A stretch of DNA of 9,675 nt from XYA12-FULL-58-9 sp001798605 (GTDB taxonomy: Bacteria; Myxococcota; XYA12-FULL-58-9): assembly GCA_036736205.1 (NCBI GenBank), contig DAINMX010000247.1:1-9675 (forward strand), written 5' to 3'. The stretch's first letter is position 1. Each line of letters begins with the position of its first letter. Shown here in pieces: positions 1-5,022 of this stretch. The translations under genes and the position numbers were made by a program. The notes beneath the pieces were generated by a model, which saw only the letters and a program-made list of their open reading frames with translations, ran no database searches and had not been told where the DNA came from.

Positions 1-104
1 TCCGTGTCTCTCAATACCTCCAGTTCTGTCCATAGGCAATCAGCGAGATTCAGTTGCTGGACAAACACAAGAAGACATGGTTCAATGAACAAGTTGCAGT
101 TTGT

Positions 105-110
105 TATAAT
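105..110 (+). promoter_or_regulatory. Candidate -10 box (TATAAT) for the first gene
   Basis: A perfect TATAAT lies at 105-110. The best -35 partner is a weak TTCAAT at 81-86 with an 18-base spacer. Transcription would begin near 117, giving a leader of about 45 bases to the ATG at 162, or an almost leaderless message for the ATG at 123. The surrounding DNA is AT-rich, so a chance match is possible. Confidence 0.35.
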
Positions 111-148
111 AGAATTCGGTGAATGGCTGCTGATGGGCGGTTCACAGC

Positions 149-155
149 AAAGGAA
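149..155 (+). promoter_or_regulatory. Ribosome binding site favouring the ATG at 162
   Basis: AAAGGAA lies 6-7 bases before the in-frame ATG at 162. The upstream in-frame ATG at 123 has no comparable purine tract, which is why 162 is preferred. Confidence 0.45.
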
Positions 156-161
156 GCGACA

Positions 162-794
162 ATGGCGATAGAGGACAAACTCGGAAGCGTTGACGCTAGG
201 ACGTCGTCTTACGTAAGGGAACTCTGGGAACAGGGGCATCCCATCTCAGATACCAAGGAAGTTGTCGACCTCGCTCGGGAGGCAACTCTACTCAATCATG
301 AATCCAACAAGCGTGACTACATCGAGTCACAGCCCAATAGATCCCACGACATTCTTCACGAGGCCAACGGGTTTACGGAGGCTTGGCAGAAGATTCTTTT
401 CAATCGTGCTTTGGCTGACTTCTCTGCCAATTTGACGATTCTATCCATGCCAGAAGGAGACCCAACTCTGAGCCTTCTCGAAAAGGCCAGATACATCGAA
501 GGCTACGGGGTATACGTGGCACCCGCCCCGAAGAATTACACCAATGAGACTCGTCTAGTCATTCATGGTAGCAACCTCGAGCGCGTCGAAGTGGATTTTC
601 CCGATTCAGTCTCTCACGATGACCGCCTAAAGAAGATGGGGGAAGTTGCGGACCAACTCGGTGTTGTTGTTTATTATGACAAAATCCCTGGTCGGACCAG
701 CATGTCTCCCACCGACAAGGCGTCGGGAAAGGTCACACTTGCTTCACGTTGCTTTTCAGAGATTATCGACTTCGCCAACCCTCACAATCATTAG
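162..794 (+). CDS. Hypothetical protein, 210 aa, unlike its neighbours in composition
   Basis: I do not recognise this protein. It is predicted soluble: there is no signal peptide and no membrane segment. The N-terminal half is charged and probably helical. The C-terminal half has alternating hydrophobic stretches (LVIHGSNLERVEVDF, then GVVVYYDKIPG) that suggest a small alpha/beta domain. The start at 162 is chosen because a good Shine-Dalgarno tract precedes it; an in-frame ATG at 123 would add 13 residues (223 aa). By eye the gene is richer in A/T and uses more A/T-ending and AGA/ATA codons than the genes to its right, which fits horizontal acquisition. It converges on the SCP2 gene with only 14 bases between the two stop codons and no visible terminator. 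It may be cargo of an accessory element extending left of the window, but nothing seen supports a function. Confidence 0.7.
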   Translation: MAIEDKLGSVDARTSSYVRELWEQGHPISDTKEVVDLAREATLLNHESNKRDYIESQPNRSHDILHEANGFTEAWQKILFNRALADFSANLTILSMPEGDPTLSLLEKARYIEGYGVYVAPAPKNYTNETRLVIHGSNLERVEVDFPDSVSHDDRLKKMGEVADQLGVVVYYDKIPGRTSMSPTDKASGKVTLASRCFSEIIDFANPHNH

Positions 795-808
795 CCGTGA
801 CCGAGACC

Positions 809-1183
809 TCAAGGACCCGTGTCTAGGGGCCTCAGGGCAACGCCTAAGTTCCGGAGCAAGGTGCGGTCGCCGCATATTTTCAATTTTCCGTTGGTCAGGG
901 CTTCGTGCAATTGTGGCCTGCCGTTGATGAGATGGCCGAAGGTTTCGACGTCGCAGTCGATGTGCACATCGGCGTTTTTGGCGGCGCTGGAGATGACTCT
1001 GGCACCGGCAAGGTCTAGGGTCCAGGCACCACCGTTGAAGCCGCTGATGACAAAGGCAAAGGTTCCTCCCAATTTGGCCCATTCCTCTCGTCGTTGCGCG
1101 GCAACCCTTGGGCAGACCTCCTCGAAAAACACCTTGGGCGACACCTCGCCCGGTTCCGTCTTGTTGAGTAGGTGAATCGACAT
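809..1183 (-). CDS. SCP2 sterol-binding domain protein, 124 aa
   Basis: Small single-domain protein resembling the SCP2 (sterol carrier protein 2) fold, which binds lipids or acyl-CoA-like hydrophobic ligands in a tunnel. Visible hallmarks are an N-terminal helical stretch (about residues 14-38), a beta segment around GTFAFVISGFNGGAWTLDL (40-58), an acidic strand ADVHIDCDVETF (71-82), and a C-terminal helix with the family-typical pattern of 'hxxGxhKhxGDxxhhxxL' (LTNGKLKICGDRTLLRNL, 96-113). Length is normal for stand-alone bacterial SCP2 proteins. ATG 1183 was preferred over a GTG at 1228 because an AAAGGG tract precedes it and the SCP2-like part begins shortly after. It is divergent from the AMIN-domain gene and the two share a 166-base intergenic region (1184-1349). 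The ligand is unknown; a role in lipid handling is inferred from the family only. Confidence 0.75.
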   Translation of the reverse strand: MSIHLLNKTEPGEVSPKVFFEEVCPRVAAQRREEWAKLGGTFAFVISGFNGGAWTLDLAGARVISSAAKNADVHIDCDVETFGHLINGRPQLHEALTNGKLKICGDRTLLRNLGVALRPLDTGP

Positions 1184-1349
1184 TGCCGGTGCCCTTTGCG
1201 CGATTGTTCGCCCGTAACGGTGGAACACTGCATGCTATCGGCGGGCACCTGCTCGCGCAACAACCAGGCATGGAATGGATGGGAGGGGATGCAAGGAACC
1301 TTCGAGCCAAGAATTGGTGCGCTGCTCACCCACGTGGTAATTTGCCGGC

Positions 1350-1778
1350 ATGCGACGACCAGCAGCGATCTCCCTGTTTTTCTCTTTGTGGGTGTGCAGT
1401 ACCGACGCCGTGGCGCAAGATGCGATGGCGCAAGACGGTATGGCGAACGAGATGAAAGACATGGATTGGATTGGCTTTCGCCAATTCCAAGAGGTGTCTC
1501 AAGTGTTCGTCCGCACCACCGAGGCGGTTAAATACCGCGTCGACACGTCGAAACCCAACGTCGTGATCTTGATCCTCGAGAATACTCGAATCCCCGTGGC
1601 CAACAATCGTCGTCAACTGGACACACGCTTCTTCGAAAGTCCCGTCACCTATATCAAGCCCAAGGTCATCGAGGGGCCCTCCCCCAGCGTTCAGATCACC
1701 ATCCAGCTGCGCTCGCAGGTGCCGTTCACTGAGGAACAAAAAGACAATGTCCTCGCGCTCAATTTTCAACGCACCTAG
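1350..1778 (+). CDS. Secreted AMIN-domain protein, 142 aa
   Basis: An N-terminal signal peptide is visible (basic MRRP, hydrophobic core to about residue 16, likely cleavage after AVA at 20-22). A short repeat of AQDxMAQDGMA follows, then one beta-rich domain over about residues 45-140. That domain resembles an AMIN domain, the module that targets amidases and PilQ secretins to the cell wall. Supporting segments are QVFVRTTEAVKYRVD (51-65), VVILILENTRIP (71-82), DTRFFESPV (91-99) and the final strand VLALNFQR (134-141). The start is the only ATG giving a full signal peptide, although no strong Shine-Dalgarno is seen. lptD begins 156 bases downstream on the same strand, suggesting one envelope operon. 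A stand-alone AMIN protein beside lptD could bind glycan or peptidoglycan near the LPS insertion machine; that is inference. Confidence 0.7.
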   Translation: MRRPAAISLFFSLWVCSTDAVAQDAMAQDGMANEMKDMDWIGFRQFQEVSQVFVRTTEAVKYRVDTSKPNVVILILENTRIPVANNRRQLDTRFFESPVTYIKPKVIEGPSPSVQITIQLRSQVPFTEEQKDNVLALNFQRT

Positions 1779-1827
1779 TCGCCCTCCTCACCCCAACAAG
1801 CTGGCGGCACTGCCCGAGCGACTCCAC

Positions 1828-1860
1828 TGGGCGCGCATAACACTTGGGCGCGAATAACCT
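1828..1860 (+). repeat. Imperfect tandem repeat upstream of lptD
   Basis: Two adjacent units, TGGGCGCGCATAACACT (1828-1844) and TGGGCGCGAATAACCT (1845-1860), differ by one substitution and one missing base. They lie 75-107 bases before the lptD ATG. This could be a paired regulator site or simple slippage; no function can be assigned. Confidence 0.5.
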
Positions 1861-1934
1861 TGCCGCCTTCACCGTCTTCCTCTAGACCAACGGCTCGAGA
1901 CGTCCGACATTTCAGGGAGCTGGATCAGCCGTTG

Positions 1935-4388
1935 ATGCACGCGCCTTCTCACAGTCAAACTCGCGGCAGACACCTTCCGCAACCGAGCCTGACATTCGCG
2001 GTGTTGTGCGCCGGCCTTTTGCCAACTTTCGCGTGGGGCCAGAATCTGAGCATCGCGTCTCCCGACAAGGGTGTCCAATGTGAGAGCGTCGAGGTGTCTG
2101 GAAACACCATGACCTGCGACCGGGATGGCTGCGTGGTATCCGGCCAGGCCAGTCTCGTTTGCGGCGGCCTCGACCTGTGGGCCGACGACCTCGAGCTCCT
2201 CCTCGGACCGGACCAAAGCTTTGCCGGTGCCCGAGCGCGGGGCAACGTTCTCTTGGTCGAGCGGGACACCGTGATGACCTGCAGCCAGTTGACCCTCTCA
2301 GAGGACCGAATCAGTGGCCGCATTGACTCGGCAACGTTCCACATCAAGGAGGACCGCAGAAAGGTCGACGACCGTGGTATTCCCTCGGGGCGAGACACCA
2401 CAGTGTTCCGCGGTGACATCGAGCGCAATGCTGAAGGCCGCTTGCATATCGAAAACGCTGATTTCACCATGTGCGACTGCGGCGACGAGCCGCCGTCATG
2501 GTTGCTCACCGCGAGCTCCATTGATGCCACAGTTGACAAGCGGGCTACCCTTTGGTGGCCACAGCTGTGGCTCAATCCCTTGGGTCTCGGTCAGATTCCC
2601 GTGACCCCTCCGCTTGCGCCCCTGTCGGTCGCCCTTGAGGAACGCGCGGGCGGGCTTCTCGCTCCCGAGATCAAGCTACTCGGCGGTCTGTGGCCGATGA
2701 TCGATGTGCCCGTGTTCGTCCCCCTCGGCCGCTCGTGGGACATCACCGTCACCCCAGGTGTGCGCTTCGATTGGGGTCGGCACAAACTCACACCCATATC
2801 GACATGGGGTGCTCCGCGCCTCGGCGGCCGCGTTCGTTATGCCCCTATCGAGGGCACTGCGGGCGAGGCCCGAGTGTCGTGGACCTGGGATCGGAAGGCG
2901 CAAGCCGCGCGCATTTTCGAAGAAGCCATGCGCGGAAATTTCGCGGATCCAGAAGACCTTCTCGACGACGCGAACCAAAAACGCGTCAACGGGCGAGCGG
3001 CTCTCGAGCACCGCGTCGCCATTGAGCTAGAGCACAAGAGCGAGCTCGGCCAACAGCTCACTTGGCTGGTTGCCGCCCAGTGGGTTTCAGATGATCTCAT
3101 GCCCGGCGACTTCAGTGTCGCCCTCGAGGACAGAGTGGCAAACTTCACCGCCTCCCGTACTGAGCTGCTCTGGCGGCGACCGGGTCTTGGCGGCCTGGTG
3201 GCCGCCGACCACCTTCTGGTGCTCAACAACTCAGAGCAGGTCAACGGCACCTTCGTCGCCGACTACTCCAACATCAGTGGCCGTGAGGCCCCCACATCGC
3301 AACGCGGGCCATTCGTCGAGCTACGATTGCTGCCCACGGAAATTGCCCCGGGTTTCCAGGTGGAAGCCAACGCCTCTTTTGTACGCTATGGTCCATGGAC
3401 CAGCGCCCGCTCTCCAGATCGAGTCATCGGCGCTGCAACCGCCGGTGCCGCCTGGCGCGACCGCATGGGTCCTTTGAGCCTCGAGGCAGGGCTCACCCTC
3501 GACACCATGTGGTTCGATCCAACCACGGACACCGCCGCAACACATGCCATGACGATCGTCGACACTGGTGCCAGCACCCGTTTGGGTCGGGCATTGGGTG
3601 ACCTCTATCACCTCGTCGAGCCGAGTCTGCGCTACCGCGGTCTGCCTTGGCTCTCGAGCCAGGTCCCCACAACGCCCGCACTCGACCCGCGCCTCGGCCG
3701 CCATGGGATCCATCAAGGAGTCGTCGGCATCAGCCAGAGCCTGTGGCGCAAACATAGCACACACCTACAGCGCCTGGCGTCCCTCGTGATCTCGCAGCCA
3801 CTGGCTCTCGATACCGGCGAGTTATTGCAAACGCAAATCGACGTGGACAGCACTGTCGCCTCAACCAATCTTTCCGCCTGGACGGACATAGATTTTGCTC
3901 GCAACGCCGCGGTGCAGGAGATTGGAAGTCGGATCTCGCGAAGCTTTGGTCCTGTCTCTCTGAGCGGAGAGTACGCGCGTTGGAATGGCCGTGCCGACCG
4001 CTTTCGCCGTTCGTTGTACGACCTCGCCGCAGAAGGCCCGCCGCTCGGTTGGACGTCCTGGGTACACATGCTCAACGCTGGCACCTCCATTCGTATCGGC
4101 GACACCGGACACCTGTCCTACAGCACTTCGGTTCTGCTATCGACACCGCGAGATTGCAAATTGGACCGTGAAGCGATCGGCGGCGGTTGGTCGGGTCAGT
4201 GCCTGCAACAAAATGAACTCGATCGCGAGCCAGGCATCACGGTCCATCGGATTGGTGCCTCGTACCGATCACCCTGCAACTGTTGGGAGGTGGCAGCGAC
4301 ACTGCAGATCCCGCCAGATGATCCTCTAGGAAACATCCGCGGCAGCATCTCACTCGCTGTGGGTGGCTACGCCTTGGGGAGCAACTGA
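1935..4388 (+). CDS. lptD: LptD-family LPS-assembly outer-membrane protein, 817 aa
   Basis: LptD is the outer-membrane beta-barrel that, with LptE, inserts LPS into the outer leaflet. A signal peptide is visible (hydrophobic core about residues 19-33, likely cleavage after AWG at 33-35). Residues about 47-170 look like the OstA/LptA jelly-roll domain that receives LPS. The barrel begins near 180; DFTMCDCGDEPPSWLLTAS (176-194), WWPQLWLNPLGLGQIPVTPP (207-226) and RAGGLLAPEIKLLG (237-250) match the conserved start of the LptD barrel, and TPGVRFDW follows. The C-terminal region ends with the family-typical SPCNCWEV (779-786). Length is close to the E. coli protein (784 aa). Cysteines sit only in the two ends (49, 61, 66, 76, 116, 180, 182 and 741, 756, 781, 783), as expected for disulfides joining the N-terminal domain to the last strands. 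ATG 1935 was chosen because it leads straight into the signal peptide; an AGGGAG tract lies somewhat far upstream (1914-1919), and an in-frame TTG at 1860 would bury the signal peptide. The 3' end overlaps a radical-SAM remnant on the other strand. Confidence 0.88.
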   Translation: MHAPSHSQTRGRHLPQPSLTFAVLCAGLLPTFAWGQNLSIASPDKGVQCESVEVSGNTMTCDRDGCVVSGQASLVCGGLDLWADDLELLLGPDQSFAGARARGNVLLVERDTVMTCSQLTLSEDRISGRIDSATFHIKEDRRKVDDRGIPSGRDTTVFRGDIERNAEGRLHIENADFTMCDCGDEPPSWLLTASSIDATVDKRATLWWPQLWLNPLGLGQIPVTPPLAPLSVALEERAGGLLAPEIKLLGGLWPMIDVPVFVPLGRSWDITVTPGVRFDWGRHKLTPISTWGAPRLGGRVRYAPIEGTAGEARVSWTWDRKAQAARIFEEAMRGNFADPEDLLDDANQKRVNGRAALEHRVAIELEHKSELGQQLTWLVAAQWVSDDLMPGDFSVALEDRVANFTASRTELLWRRPGLGGLVAADHLLVLNNSEQVNGTFVADYSNISGREAPTSQRGPFVELRLLPTEIAPGFQVEANASFVRYGPWTSARSPDRVIGAATAGAAWRDRMGPLSLEAGLTLDTMWFDPTTDTAATHAMTIVDTGASTRLGRALGDLYHLVEPSLRYRGLPWLSSQVPTTPALDPRLGRHGIHQGVVGISQSLWRKHSTHLQRLASLVISQPLALDTGELLQTQIDVDSTVASTNLSAWTDIDFARNAAVQEIGSRISRSFGPVSLSGEYARWNGRADRFRRSLYDLAAEGPPLGWTSWVHMLNAGTSIRIGDTGHLSYSTSVLLSTPRDCKLDREAIGGGWSGQCLQQNELDREPGITVHRIGASYRSPCNCWEVAATLQIPPDDPLGNIRGSISLAVGGYALGSN

Positions 4389-4712
4389 GAAACACGGCGA
4401 AGCCTTAGCCGGCTGCCGGCAATGGCATGGCACGACCCGGTCCATCTTTTTAGCCAACAGGGAGCCATTGGTAACCAAAGTGCAAGTGAAACCCAAATGA
4501 CTGGCATAGGAAGAAATCTCACCAATATCACTGCGCACCAAGGGTTCACCGCCCCAAAAAGTCAACCACACAAAACCAGCCTGGCGAGCAGCTCTGTGAA
4601 GCGTTTTTATTTCCGTGGTGGTTAACTCATCCCTTTGACTTGTTTCATCTTTCCAGGCGCAAAACGCACAACTGGCATTGCAGCGGGAGGTGATGGAACC
4701 CAAAGGACCCAT
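4350..4712 (-). pseudogene. Truncated radical-SAM protein, N-terminal fragment
   Basis: The reading frame encodes the first part of a radical-SAM enzyme. The 4Fe-4S motif CNASCAFC (CX3CX2C, residues 11-18) is present. It is followed by the SAM-binding WGGEPL motif (53-58) and the strand TCTLVTNGSLL (76-86). All spacings are normal for SPASM/MoaA-like radical-SAM enzymes, so these motifs are not accidental. The similarity appears to end near residue 92 (base 4437). The remaining residues are low-complexity read-through into the antisense of lptD, ending at 4350. The rest of the TIM barrel and any C-terminal domain are absent, so the fragment should not be catalytic. ATG 4712 places the Fe-S motif unusually close to the N-terminus, and upstream sequence in this frame hits a stop at 4725-4727. 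The 5' end may therefore also be lost. The original substrate cannot be inferred. Confidence 0.75.
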
Positions 4713-4731
4713 GTGACACGATCTTCAGCAT

Positions 4732-4754
4732 CGTCGCGGACATGTTCCGCGACG
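4732..4754. repeat. 9-bp perfect inverted repeat upstream of the radical-SAM fragment
   Basis: CGTCGCGGA (4732-4740) and TCCGCGACG (4746-4754) flank CATGT, a near-complete palindrome centred on ACATGT. It ends 20 bases upstream of the radical-SAM ATG on the minus strand. No T-run follows on either strand, so it is not a normal intrinsic terminator. It could be an operator, an RNA hairpin, or a scar of rearrangement. Confidence 0.6.
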
Positions 4755-4775
4755 TTGGCTCCATTCCCGAGCCGA

Positions 4776-4781
4776 TTGACA
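4776..4781 (+). promoter_or_regulatory. Possible -35 box (TTGACA) for the RND gene
   Basis: A consensus TTGACA is present at 4776-4781. No convincing -10 follows at 16-18 bases; the nearest is CAGTAT at 4801-4806 with a 19-base spacer. If used, it would give a leader of about 210 bases containing the hairpins at 4880-4956. Confidence 0.2.
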
Positions 4782-4879
4782 GGGAGGTTCTGGCTGACGC
4801 CAGTATCTGCTGACCCGAGCCAGTCTCACCAGGCCGTAAAACTCGGAGGAACTGACCCGCCAAAAATCATATCGCCTGC

Positions 4880-4956
4880 GCCCCTGGCAGGATACATGCG
4901 TCCAGTTGTCTGCCCGGGCACGCGGGCAACGGTGCGCCAGGGGCCGAGCCCCTGGC
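4880..4956 (+). promoter_or_regulatory. Leader with mutually exclusive hairpins before the RND gene
   Basis: Three arms of the same 9-base sequence are present. GCCCCTGGC occurs at 4880-4888 and again at 4948-4956, and its exact complement GCCAGGGGC lies between them at 4936-4944. The middle arm can pair with either flank: a compact hairpin with loop CGA using 4948-4956, or a long-range stem using 4880-4888. The long-range form encloses another hairpin, TGCCCG (4911-4916) with CGGGCA (4923-4928). This is attenuator-like geometry, but no U-run follows the right arm. Any control would therefore have to be Rho-dependent, translational or through a bound factor. It ends 66 bases before the GTG start at 5023. 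The repeats could also be an intergenic mobile repeat. Confidence 0.45.
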
Positions 4957-5012
4957 CAGCCACACCACGCATTTACCCCCGCAACGTTCTGTGCAAAATT
5001 GCCACCAACCTT

Positions 5013-5016
5013 GGAG
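5013..5016 (+). promoter_or_regulatory. Ribosome binding site fixing the GTG start of the RND gene
   Basis: GGAG lies 6 bases before GTG 5023. The frame is open further upstream to a TTG at 4906, but that stretch has no such site and runs through the hairpin leader. Confidence 0.6.
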
Positions 5017-5022
5017 ACTACT

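Noticed and set aside
85..171. Small 28-codon plus-strand frame (starting MNKLQFVIIEF) overlapping the first gene's start
   Set aside because: It has no convincing ribosome site and contains the candidate -10 box; it overlaps the ATG at 162 by a few bases, so coupling is conceivable but unsupported.
1184..1349. Bidirectional promoter between the SCP2 and AMIN genes
   Set aside because: The divergent layout implies promoters here, but I found no -35/-10 pair on either strand strong enough to annotate.
1860..1934. In-frame TTG upstream start for lptD
   Set aside because: It would add 25 residues ahead of a good signal peptide and lies within the tandem repeat; ATG 1935 is far more plausible.
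4408..4420. Short GCCG/CGGC stem after lptD as a terminator
   Set aside because: Only a 4-base stem with no following T-run; too weak to call.
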